From positions 558,001 through 622,000 of the forward strand of contig BSYQ01000016.1 of assembly GCA_030272585.1 (NCBI GenBank): a stretch of DNA of 64,000 nt, in the 5' to 3' direction. Position 1 is the stretch's first letter; the number at the start of each line of letters is the position of its first letter. The translations under genes and the position numbers were made by a program. The stretch comes from Bryopsis sp. KO-2023 (Eukaryota; Chlorophyta; Ulvophyceae; Bryopsidales; Bryopsidaceae). This document shows positions 45,048-55,893 of the stretch, one piece after another. The notes under the pieces were generated by a model. The model searched no databases and was not told where the DNA came from. It saw only the letters and a program-made list of their open reading frames with translations.

Positions 45048-46225
45048 ACTGTAAGAAAATGTGGTGTTTGGTTATTTCCGAGTTCGATGGTGATCTGTTT
45101 TTGAACGGAGGAACTGTTTGAAGGCGAAAGAGCCGAAGAGTCTTTGAAAACTGGAGAGAGTGGGATGTTGATGTTTCGCGAGAATCCACTTTGGAGCTAC
45201 GAAGAACCATTCGCCACGATTGGAAGCTTTCAACACGTGCAGGAAACACAGGACGATCTGGATCAAGCTCCCGACAGGCCCCTGTCGAAAACTACAGGTC
45301 GGCTTTGGCTAAGAGTCCCCAAATGGCTGCGTACAGTGCGAGAATCCATCCGGAGACGATGAAATTCTGCCAACAACCCGTTTGCGCAGTTGTTTCCCAA
45401 ATGTAACAAATGTACACCTGGATGAACTCTGTTGCTCAAGCAGAAGTTGATCACAACTGTGGGAGCCTGTGTCAAGAGTTAATCACCAGTTTGACTTTGG
45501 GATGCACAAGTTTCAAGTTTCATTTCTTGTCCCAAACCATCATCCAAGCAGCCATACACAGACAGCAAGGATAGTTTAAAGAAGTTAAAGACCCACTCTG
45601 AAAGGCATTCCTTAAATCAAAAATATATATTGCATACCTGGCACCCACATGCTTCCCCGGAATTCTGATCCAATTTCTCTACTCTACCTCTGTCAAAACT
45701 GATGGAATATACACTGATGCCGTGCCGTCCAACCAATGTCTTTTCCCATTTTAAAAGAAAGCAAAAATGAAAAAAAATCTCTTGCCCTTTATTGTTTAAA
45801 TGGTCATTACTTTTTTCAAAACAATTTACTGGCTCATTTCATTTTTTCCCCAAAACCCTTAGTTTCGAGCATCATCCATTTCAAAAAGAAATCTTAACAG
45901 CCTCCCTACTTCAATACAAAATCATCATGTGGTTTCTGTCAAATTGTCCAGAGCATTGTCTTGATTCCCAGGAGGTCCATTTCCTTGAGCAGAAACTATT
46001 TGCAGTTCGTTTCCCCTGTGAAAGCGGGGGGATGTCCTTCTTGCCTGACAATGGCGAATTCGAACCCCAGCAATCGGCCCACCTGACAGATAGAGAGCAC
46101 TGACTTTAGTCAAATGATTTTTGATGCATCAGTGGCCAATGTCTCAGTCATTTTCTTTCCACGAATGTAAGATATTTGAGAAAAATATCTGCATGGAGTT
46201 TATCAGAAAAGATTCCGTAGATCTG
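45048..46225. other. Intergenic between kinase and next gene
   Basis: Two overlapping plus frames at 45144-45406 stay open and could be alternative 3' coding sequence of the kinase, but the splice phase does not fit cleanly. A tRNA B-box-like word lies at 46056-46068 on the minus strand. No other gene seen. Confidence 0.35.
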
Positions 46226-47232
46226 TCAGGCGACTATAGTATATGATTGAAAAAATTCTATTTTCTTTAGCATGACGGTCCTGTGTGCGGGATGTGTAGG
46301 CCCACCTGGATGCGAGGGGGGCAAACACCAATTGTATGGTGTGCACTGTGCGATATGAACTGGAATTTGATGTGAAGGCCTGAAATGAACAGACGGCCAT
46401 GGTCTGTGTAGCCCTGGAGGCGGCGGTGATAACGGTGTTGGTGGCGGCGACATGTATGCCACATGCGGCAACGGCATCATCGGTGGCGGCGGAAAGACGT
46501 CGGGACGTCGAAATCCGGCCCTCAGGAAACCGTGGTGTTGGCACGGTGGGCCTACGATCACCTTGTCTGCGATACAAGAGTCCAAAAATCGAATCCAATC
46601 GTCATTGTTTCAAAAGCGAAACTGAACGCCAAAGAAGTATTCGTGCTGGGTTTCTCAAGCCTCAGTTTTCCTGATAAAAATATCAGCTCAAAAACGAATA
46701 GGTTGGATGAGAAGAGTCACCTGGATTGGGGCCGAGTTCCCTCGAGGAAACTCGCGTGCCGGCGAAACCCAGGAATTCTGGGGGAGGGTGCAAAGGTCCT
46801 GCCATCGATGCGCAATTGGGACATTTGTGACGAGCGAAATTCGACGACGCCTCCTGCTTTCGTTTCCTGCTACACACGTCTGACACATCCAAAACGAAAA
46901 AATAGAGTCCTTCAGCAACAAGCCACAGCGCACCGTGGTCGCCATATGGTGCAAAACCGCCCAGGTTTTTATTGACGAAAATGCAGCAGATACCCCTCAC
47001 CTTCCGGCGTTGGTTGTAGCTCGTAGCGGGGACATTTTCCTGGTGTCGTTTTGGAGGTGGAGTGTTTCTTGGTGGATCCCTTTTTGGATTTCGTGCTTTT
47101 TGCATCGCCCTTCCTGCCGTTTTTGTCGCAAACTCTCGCGCCGCCTTTGCTGCCGTTCTCGATCACCTCCGCCGCCGCGTCGCACAGCAATAACAGCATC
47201 TCCGTGTTTGGATCTTTGGACGACCCTGCCAT
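46226..47232 (-). CDS. Unknown three-exon gene, basic N-terminus, Pro-rich C-terminus
   Basis: Exons 47232-47001, 46879-46721 and 46566-46226 join in phase to 243 residues. The N-terminal part starts MAGSSKDPNTEMLLLLCDAA and becomes Lys/Ser/Thr-rich (KSTKSKKGSTKKHSTSKTT). The middle has a CPNC pair after RHK that may bind metal. The C-terminus is Pro/His-rich (FPPPPMMPLPHVAYM, SPPPTPLSPPPPG). I recognise no family. The composition suggests a nuclear or disordered regulatory protein, which is only a guess. Confidence 0.55.
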
Positions 47233-47948
47233 CAAACAATCAAAGATGAAAAAACCGCAAAAAAAAAACACAAACACCGCCGTCGAAAGATTTCATAACC
47301 GGAATCGTATGTGTGTTTGGCCATTGCGCACCCGATTCTTGAGGCGAGTGGAACGCCCGCACATTCGCGACGTCCCCTTCGTTTTCGTCGCTCGTTCCGG
47401 GCGGAGGATTTCGGCCATCTTCTTCCTTCATCGAAATCTTTTTCATAGCTTTCTGACGGTTCGATCGGCGGGGATTGGTGCGGGTGAATTCACCATCACA
47501 TGGCGGCTGCACTGGGAAGCAAGCAAAACAAAATTTATTTTTCTTCATAGCTCGTCGGAAAAACCACAACTCCACTTCCATATCACCATGAATTAAAAGC
47601 AAACATCTATTTGAAGCAAAAAATTGACAACCACGTCACATATCTGTGCCAATCATTCAAGTGCCCGTTTGGAATTTCATTTTTGTTCGCTGTTTCACCC
47701 CCCCCAAAAAAAAATAAAAAATAAAAAATAAAAATAACATAAATAAATAGTAATAAATAAATAAATACGAAAGCAAGCACACAATTGAAAAAAGTGCACA
47801 AATACAAATAAATATCTCTGCATATAAAAACTATCTGCAGGCACCCCCCTCAGAAGATGATGTTCGGACAGTGAGTCGTAACCTGTTTTCCTGTGCCTTA
47901 CAACCCCCCCCCCAAAAAATATATATATATATCCAAAATTTTCAACTA
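47233..47948. other. Intergenic; AT-rich simple repeats
   Basis: Promoter side of the 47232 gene and 3' side of the next. It contains an A-rich AAATAAA-type array at 47706-47765 and a poly(C)-poly(A) tract at 47698-47714; another is at 47904-47919. No gene seen. Confidence 0.4.
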
Positions 47949-49974
47949 TTAAAAAAAAGAGCAGCGTTGTGTGTGTGTGAATATACCATTTGCTGCTGCT
48001 TCTTCTTCTCTGTTGTGTGTGAATCTACCATTTGCTTCTGCTTTTTTTTCTTCTTCTTCTTCTCCGTGGGGTTTGAGCAGCGACATGTGCTCTTCATCAC
48101 TCATGACCTCAGCCATGCAATGCAGCCATTTGGAAATGATGGGGTGGTCCAAAGGCATTTCTTTCCCCGGAAGTCTGACCTCCCTTCTGTTCACCGACAA
48201 CCAGATGTTCACCGGCGATCCAAAATCCTTGTGTTGATTCTTTTCCATTTGCCACACGACTTCGCACAGCCAATCTCGATCTGAAGATTCTTTGAAAAAA
48301 CAAGTTCAGAAAATTTTGGAGATTGTGGGAAAACCAAAACATGCCTCACAGATGGATTTATATAATCACCATATTTTGGCTTGCATAGCCTAAATATTCC
48401 GTTTTCGTTTTGGATGGAATGCAATACATTGAACAGAAATCTGTGATAATAATGATGGTGCATCGATTGTCTAGATGAAGAGTATTTTTTGGGTGCCATA
48501 AACCTTTTTTTAACCATATTTTGCTCAAAAAAAGAAAAGAAAAGAAAAGCATATGCACTTTTTATATGTGAAAAAGTGGTTTTTATTACTTTACAAAAAA
48601 TGCAAATCAGTGAGGATGCTTTTTGTTGTTTTTTTTCAAACAGTAGCATTTTTTCAACTTGCCTGATTCTTTGTACTTTATCTTTTTCACCATTGCAGAG
48701 ATCCTGAACTCGACCAAACAAAAAAAACATCGTTTCATTAAGTTTCTCGAGGAAACAGTAAAAAAAAGAGGTTTTTAAATATAAAAAAACATCCATTTAT
48801 AAGAACTAAAAAAAATTATGTTTCATTTATGGAACGCTTATTATTACTTGATTCATATCTCAAACAAGAACAGAAAACGCGCCAAAAAAGATTTTCACAA
48901 ATTTTCTTGACTTTTTACTTGATTTTATTTTTCCCTGCCCATAAATGATCAGTCTGGACAGAAAAAAAGAGTCGAAATGAAAGAAAAACTATTTAAAAAA
49001 AACCTCGGCCCTGAAGGCACATGGATTTATACATGTCTAAACAAACTAAAAGTTAGCATATTATATATATCCTCACCATGCAGATTTGACATCTTTGTGG
49101 CTTGATATCGCAAATCCTAAAACACTGGAAGAGCAAGTCAAGTCTACCCCTGTTGTCAAAAATCTGAAACACACACACACACACACAAAAGGCAAAAGAA
49201 AAATTCTGATGCTTTTTTCTTCAAATAATTTCAACAGAAAAACCTTGGAGCTGGGATGGTGCAATGGGGTAAAGAAAATAATCCCACATTGTGACTTGCA
49301 CAGCATTTGGATCCCGAGAAACTGTCTGCCAGCTTTCGTAGACTTGACATGCAGTATTAAATTTTAACATGTTTTTTTCAGGTTTTTTTTTTTCGTTTTA
49401 TTTTTCTTGCTGTATTCCAACTATGATGCAAATGGTCCCAACCTGCCTTTGCTCCAGAAAGCACCAGAGAGGATCGTCTCGTAATTCAATAATTCATCGT
49501 AGTCTGTGCTCCTGTGCCTGCATTCATCACATGGGCAAAAAAAACACACCTCAAAGCCATAAAATCGTAACTTACAGCAAAAAGCATGATGGATCCCTAT
49601 GTATGCATATGTACATATTTGCACCCAGGAAATTGAGTCTCTATATATTGCTCCCCCCCCCCCCCCAAAAAAAAAAAAAAAAAAAAAAAAAACGGATCGC
49701 TTTTTCTCCTGTTTTTTACAGTTTCTTCTTGAGAACAAATTTATTATCATTATCAATTACTTAGTATAAAGAAGATTGGGGGCTCCAAAAAAGCAAGCAA
49801 ACAAACAAACAAAGGAGATTTTGTTTACCTTAAGCCTATTCTCAGCCAAGTTTTGTCATTGAATCCAATCACATGGGTTCTCAGGGAATCGATTTCGACC
49901 CAAGATCGATCCGCTGGGGATTTGATTTCCATTCGAGTGAATGCATATGCTTGAGGATCATCCACAGCAGCCAT
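47949..49974 (-). CDS. Unknown five-exon gene
   Basis: Exons 49974-49829, 49511-49443, 49149-49077, 48708-48663 and 48280-47949 join in phase to 221 residues. It starts MAAVDDPQAYAFTRMEIK. Later pieces are DELLNYETILSGAFW, a Cys-bearing RICDIKPQRCQICM, and DHPIISKWLHCMAEVMS. The C-terminus is Glu/Lys-rich, encoded by GAA-type repeats, and its true end is unsure. The junction after 48663 is AG|GCAAGT, a consensus GC-AG intron donor. I recognise no domain. Exon 1 abuts a GC-rich region shared with the divergent frame at 50573. Confidence 0.5.
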
Positions 49975-50572
49975 CGTGTTTCTGCCAAAAAAATAAATAA
50001 AAACATATATATGGAAAGAACACCAGTTTCACAACAACAGTCAATCCAACAAAACACAGTTTCTCAGCAAGAATTTCGCCACCGTTTCTCTTTTTTGAAA
50101 ATCGTTGCACGAAGCTGTCAGAAAAAAGAAGAAAACAATCGTCGATACAAATTGTTGGAGGGTTGGGGGCAAGAAGGTGGAGACATTGGCAAAAATCGCA
50201 CTTTGGAAAAAAGCGTACGGCTGGCGTCGCAGTGGCGGAGAGAACGCTATCATGCGATTCAAGATACGCCGCCGACCAACGCGCGATTGTGAATTCGTCG
50301 CTCGACGGCTTCGAATGAAACAACGCCAAGAAAGCAACACAGTCTTACGCCCAGCGCATCGATGTCGACAACGGACTGAAACTAATGGAACCGTCGACTG
50401 TGCGATGTTGAATCGTCGCCGAAAGTCGCCAACATGCATGACAAGATGCTTCACGGCGCGGAGGAAGAAGGGAGCGAACACGCGCATCTCTAGCAGCGAA
50501 TTCGATGAAAACTCTGGACACCTGCGGCCGTGACTGCGCTCGCGTTGAAAAGGGAAGGAAAACGAACCTGCG
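49975..50572. promoter_or_regulatory. GC-rich divergent promoter-like region
   Basis: This stretch is richer in GC and CpG than its surroundings and has long chance-open frames on both strands (50041-50595 minus, 50105-50533 plus). The compositions (Arg-rich on both strands) and the position between two outward-facing start codons suit a promoter better than a gene. Confidence 0.45.
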
Positions 50573-50845
50573 ATGGACAGGGCAACAGCATCCACAGCTA
50601 TTCACCAGGGAAATCGCAGTCTATTTAAAAGCTTCCGCAAAAAGGGCGATCGCGTAGGTGAGTTCTTTTTTTCTATAACAAATGCACGCAATGTAATTGA
50701 CAGACAACATCATATGGCGGGCAATTGGGTGATGCGACCCGATCTGGAATCGCTCACTGTAAAACTCCCAGTGCAAAACTTAAGCAACCTCAGTAAAAAC
50801 TTTTTCTTATTGTTCGAAATTGTATCTCCTCATGTTGTTCAATGA
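50573..50845 (+). CDS. Possible small gene or first exon
   Basis: An ATG after the GC-rich region opens 90 codons. The first 29 (starting MDRATASTAIHQGNRSLFKS) end at a good GTGAGT donor at 50661, so this may be a first exon whose continuation I could not place. Alternatively the whole frame is used. No family is recognised. Confidence 0.3.
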   Translation: MDRATASTAIHQGNRSLFKSFRKKGDRVGEFFFSITNARNVIDRQHHMAGNWVMRPDLESLTVKLPVQNLSNLSKNFFLLFEIVSPHVVQ

Positions 50846-52086
50846 TTATCAATCGGATACCAAGAATAATGGAATTCTTGGATCTGCAATTCAAGTTTTG
50901 GGAAAAGACAAGGGAGGAGGATTTCACGAAAGTAAAGTCTTAAAGAACTTCAATAAGATTCCCTTAGCACCAGCAGTCAATTATTTGACGAAAGTGTGAA
51001 AATTGAATATGCATAAACCCAACAATTTTTTTTTAAGAACTAGCCCTACAATAGGAATATAGCCACTAAGATGCGTAAAAACTTTGTAGGCAAACTTGTT
51101 TTATGTAATCTGAAAAAAAAAACCGTTCATAAATACCCATCTTAACAAACAAACAAACAACATTTACATTGTGTAGGAGATGCCGCTCTCCATACACCAG
51201 AAACTGATTCGGTAAAACCATAGACAGAGTTTACTGAAGGGTTAGGCTCATGCAGTATTAAAATGACCGGTTCATTGTACCCATGCAAAAAGACGTAATC
51301 CTGAACCTACCATGCAGAAAATAGATTTTACCCCCCGATCATTTCGATATAAGAGTGAAGCATCCAAGGAAACCTGTTTTGTTCTGAATTTTCCTTTGAA
51401 TGAAATTGTACCTCGATTATGCCTAGCTTTTCAAGATTGAGCTGTAACCCACTGAGGCCCCCTTTGAACGATTTTTCTCTGATTCACGATGATCGACGAT
51501 CATTGCTCGCAAAACCACAAGTTGGTTGTGGTATCAAGCAACAAATGCATTGACCTTGGGGATCCGCCGCCACTCTGGGGGCCTATGGAAAAACCTGGAT
51601 GATTGACAACCCCCCAAAAAACAAATTGACAGTAAAAATTCTGAGGTCCTTCATTTCCTCCTCACGGAACTTGGCAATGCAAAAAATCAATGAAAAAATC
51701 AACTTGCATTTGCCATGTCCCTTTTCTCAAACATAGTGATTCTCGGCGATCTTTTTCAAAAGACTTGATTCAGTATGTTCTTCTCTCAAAATAGTTGACT
51801 TTTTTGCTGAATGGGAAACAAAATTATAAATATATACTCTCGTGGGGCAGCAAAATCATTCCTACCCAGACGATAAAAACATAAATAAAAATGAGATCTC
51901 ATTCCACACCTCATGGCCACCTCTGAGTGCAGGGTCATTTCCAAAACAATGCAGTGAGCTTGTCCGAATGGTATCGGTGAAATTGTGCCCTTCAATAACC
52001 GAAAGCTTGGCATCCCTGCACATGGCACACAGCCATTTCTTCAAAGTCCTCCAAATTTTCAGATTGGGAGGTATTTTTTAAAAAAA
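50846..52086. other. AT-rich region, possible extra exon only
   Basis: On the minus strand 51900-52060 is open and encodes a KKWLCAMCRDAKLSVI stretch, perhaps a further 3' exon of the gene at 52087-52995, reached through the GTAAGA donor near 52200. No other gene seen. Confidence 0.3.
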
Positions 52087-52995
52087 TTATACATATTCAT
52101 GCTCGTCCACATGCATGAAACCCACAAAAAAAGACTTGGGCTCTTTTTCAAAAGGGTTTCCTTGAAGATGACTGCACAAGGTTCCAACGGGTTTCTTACA
52201 TGCTCTGCTGAACAAATATCCCCAATCCATTGCTTGTAACGTCGTAACCACCCCAATGTCTACGAGTCTTTGCATGCTCAACATCTGTATCATATTTTTT
52301 GGGGGAAATTTTGAGTTTTAAGAACCTGAAGGCTAGTTTCACCGCGACCCTTTGGCCCCTCTTTGCTCGACTCTTCAACCAGCTCTAGCTTGAATTCCAC
52401 ACTATGTGGGGACAAAACATTCAAAAATCCCTGTGACCCCAACTTAAACGAATCAATGACCAATGCTGAGGTGACGTTGAATGAAATTCTCATTCAAAAC
52501 ACATTGATCCCAAAATGCTACTTGAAAATTACTGAACAAAAAAGTCTGGAAAAGCACATCATTTGGATTTCTGGCCTGAGCCCCAGATAACATGACTTTC
52601 CTCACTCTTTCCTTTTTCTTTCACCCATGTGCGAAAATTGTCACACATTACCACAAGGGTCCAGAACATATTATCAAAACAATGTTCAAAATTGGGTCCA
52701 TCCCCACCTCACATAGTGAACTTCCAGCTGAGTGGCGCGCACTAGAATCAAATTCGGCACTCTGCTGGCTCCTTCATCAGAGGTTGGGCAGTAAGTGAAA
52801 TAGGCACTTGCACAGTGAGTCACTCCAGTGGGGGGGGGGGGTGGATCTAGGACCGGCAGATCCATGTAACTCTGGTTGTGATTTGATTTGATTTCGCCGA
52901 ATCATGGTCGTGGTCATTCTGGGTGGATCACCTCGAAAAGACGCTCTGTCCATTCCATGGGTTAACGAATCGAGCAGCTCCCCAGGAACGAACAT
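52087..52995 (-). CDS. Unknown four-exon gene
   Basis: Exons 52995-52932, 52771-52708, 52488-52326 and 52284-52087 join in phase to 162 residues. It starts MFVPGELLDSLTHGMDRASF and continues with PNLILVRATQLEVHYV, whose style recalls the N-terminus of beta-propeller proteins such as CPSF160 or DDB1. The rest (SPHSVEFKLELVEES, DIGVVTTLQAMDWGYLF) does not support that. A strong GTAAGA donor inside the last exon near 52200 suggests the gene may continue downstream instead of stopping at 52087. No function assigned. Confidence 0.5.
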
Positions 52996-54916
52996 CGTCT
53001 CCTTCCTTTCCTCTCAACCGTGACGTTCAGATATATATCCAGGTGCGTAGGATGCACAGTCGAAGGAACGAGATCGCAAGCCCCCATTGGCGGCGCGATC
53101 CGCAAAATGTTTGTCCACTCTTTCCCTGCACTCATTAATGGGACCTATTTGATTGCAAGATTTGCATGCTGTTGCCCAGCGTCAATAGCGGTTGACGCTA
53201 TCTTGGTCTTTCATTTAGAATGGAGGCTCAGTGGCTCACATAACATATGCTGGAGGCGCAGATTTTGGAAAGATTTTTTTCTCTTGGTGGATTTGGTTGT
53301 CAAAATTGGCCAGGTATGACACGCTTTTCTTTTCCCCTTGTGTAGTTCTTATTTGAAAAAATTTGGTACTTCTGGAATTGCAGGGATGTTATCTTTTCCT
53401 TGGGAAGAGCACCAATCCTACCTCCAATACACCCGATGCCGCTGTCGAGAGCTCAAAGCTTCCAGAAAAATTCCCGACAAGGATGTGTTTGCATGTGGTG
53501 GTTGTACATTCGGAAACTGGCACCTGGGGATCATTTCCTGATGTTGTGGGAAGCAGTGCAAGCTACCCAAGGAGTCCCAGCCAATGAAACATTTCCAGCA
53601 TAAGGTGACCTGAACACATAACGGCATAGGCTAAAACCTGTTGTTTTTGCCCCACCAACTACTGAAAGCACAACACAAAGTCCTTAGATTACTTTTGCTA
53701 TCTTTTTGCTAGCATTCGAATTCCTGATTAAAGTCTGTATACAGATCTCGACCAATTGTCTCAGCCTGTTTTGATTTGTTTTAAGACATCCCCCTCTTTG
53801 GTTTGCTTCAGTCAAACAGAGTGTTTCTTTCCTCGTTGAAAGGGAGTTTTGATGTTATTTGATCTCGTCATTCTCCATGGTCAACTGATTCCTTCTTCTT
53901 TGCATTCAAAAAATGCAATGCGAAAGCTTTTCAAGCCGCGGATGCTGATACTCCTGGAGCTCGTGCTGAAATGATCAGGCATCCAAAGGCGACACCTCCA
54001 GGAACAAGGTACACTTCAAACTCAAAAATTCATGTTAACTAATATTTTATTCTTTATTTTCTGATGAATATATTATTTTTTATTTTTATCATGGCACATC
54101 TGCAGAATCCTATATCTATTTATATGTATTGTAATGAACATCTTCCCGGAAATATGTGTGAATTTTGATTCTCAGCACCTTGTTTTGGGCAAAGAATGCA
54201 TCCAGGATGTAATTCGCTTCATTGAGAATGAGTCGCCCACGATTAGTTTTAATACAATTGTGGGTCTGTTGAAATGTGAAATACGAAAGGAAGGATGTCG
54301 CCATTCTTTTCCAAGAGTGTGCTTGTTCCTGTTTTTTTTCCCTTGTCCAGACCCTCTGGCACTCCGTCCCTCCGTCAAGGTCCCAACCTCAGCCCCCCCC
54401 TCTCAGTTGCCAGATCCTCCTTTGAGCAAAACACACTACCCAAATTGCTAGAACGGGAGCTGGTGGAGAGGTTAATAATAATAATAATAATAATCAGGCA
54501 CAGGGTCAGGGCTCCATCAGTCAGGCTGGGAGCCGTTTAGTGGAAACAGAGAAAATAACGCTGGAAAAAAGCTGAAAGAAGGCAGAGACTGGAAGTGCAA
54601 AGCCCATCGAAGAAATACGTTCCCACCTTTTTGATGTCAGATGCGTTGGAGCAGGACGGGAGCCCAAAATTACCTCACCAGTAATGAGGTCTGTTTTTTG
54701 GATCAGGTTCAAGACATGTTAATTTCCAAGAACAGGGTGTTTCCGCACGTCTTTGTGTGTGTTCCGCCATTTTTCGACGTCTTTCCCGTTTCGATCCGGT
54801 CGGCGTTAAAATCAAATTACAAAGTTAAGAGTGAATCTCCCATAGTGTCAACTCAACAACATTCTTCTTTTGAAAAGGGCTCTCTTAGCCTTGAATAAAA
54901 AGTTTCTTCTCAATAC
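52996..54916. other. Unassigned region with isolated exon-like pieces
   Basis: On the plus strand, 53218-53314 (acceptor ctttcatttag, donor GTATGA, containing NGGSVAHITYAGGADFGKIF) can join in phase to 53383-53603. Pieces at 53932-54007 and 54179-54293 are also open between splice-like sites. I could not connect them into one gene. An AAT microsatellite lies at 54471-54494. Confidence 0.3.
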
Positions 54917-55840
54917 TTTTTCATGCAGATTTTGGACACTTGGAAGGATTACTTCCAGCGTCTCCAAAGTATATGCCATCGTGTCCACACTCCATTCCTC
55001 TACTTCGATTGGAGAGTACCACACGTGTTGAGCTGGGGAGGTTGTGATTTCGTTGGCCAGGGGGCTCTTTACCTGTAGGTTTTTTAATTTTATGTTTCAG
55101 TCCCAACAAGTACAAAAAAATAAGAAATAAGAAAATTTAGATTTTTCTGGGCCTGATTCAAATCCTCATCATTTATCGTATTGAACAGGAGAAAACACTC
55201 CAAAATTTTCTCCGAAATTACGGGTCCTTTATAACATTAATTAAATCCTTTTCTTCTCCTCATTTTATGTTCTTTTTACTTGGGGCTGGATTAACAACAC
55301 CCTTCTTCAAAAAATCTGGCATTTTTCTTATACACATCAAAGTAACAAAGTAGCGATAGAAACACATGTGCACTGGTTTATTTATAACATTAACTGTTGT
55401 CGAGTTTTATCCTCCCACATTCGAATGGAAATCGTTTCCATCGCCTTTGCTGAAGCCCCAAGATGTATTTTTGCATATTTTCGGTTCTCGAGTGAACTGA
55501 ATAATTGTTTTAAAGTGTGAATGGGGATGTTAGGCGGTTCATTGAATATGGATTTTAACTTACAGCAGTATGGTATGACTGGCCAATTGTGGGTACATCA
55601 AACCAGCCAGGTATTGAGGAGAAGATAAGATGTCAAGGATCGTTGTAATTTTCTGCAAGAAAAGGAAAAATAATACTCTCTGGAACTGAGAGTCGCTCTT
55701 ACCAAAGTTTTTTTCTTCCGAATCATCCACTCTTCAAATTCGGTGACAGGAGTTTCTTCCTGCACTTCATCCTCCTCCCCAACACCAACATCATCCTCGC
55801 CCACAAGCTCATCGAGATCCCCACTCACTTTCGTGTCCAT
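54917..55840 (-). CDS. Two exons of an acidic protein of unknown function (partial)
   Basis: Exon 55840-55703 starts MDTKVSGDLDELVGEDDVGV and is strongly acidic, ending in EEWMIRKKKTL before a GTAAGA donor. Exon 55072-54917 follows in phase with SPLANEITTSPAQHVW and SVDTMAYTLETLEVIL. The first exon is also preceded by a usable acceptor (cattttcag), so the ATG may be internal to a longer gene. Downstream exons were not found. No domain is recognised. It lies directly after the dynein-like locus on the same strand, but I found no phase-consistent link. Confidence 0.45.
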
Positions 55841-55893
55841 CTGAAAATGAGTAGCACAAAGAATTTATAATATTGCCCCAAGAAAACCCAAGC

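Noticed and set aside
50041..50595. 184-codon minus frame as a gene
   Set aside because: No domain or start context, Arg-rich in both strands and located in a GC-rich divergent promoter-like region.
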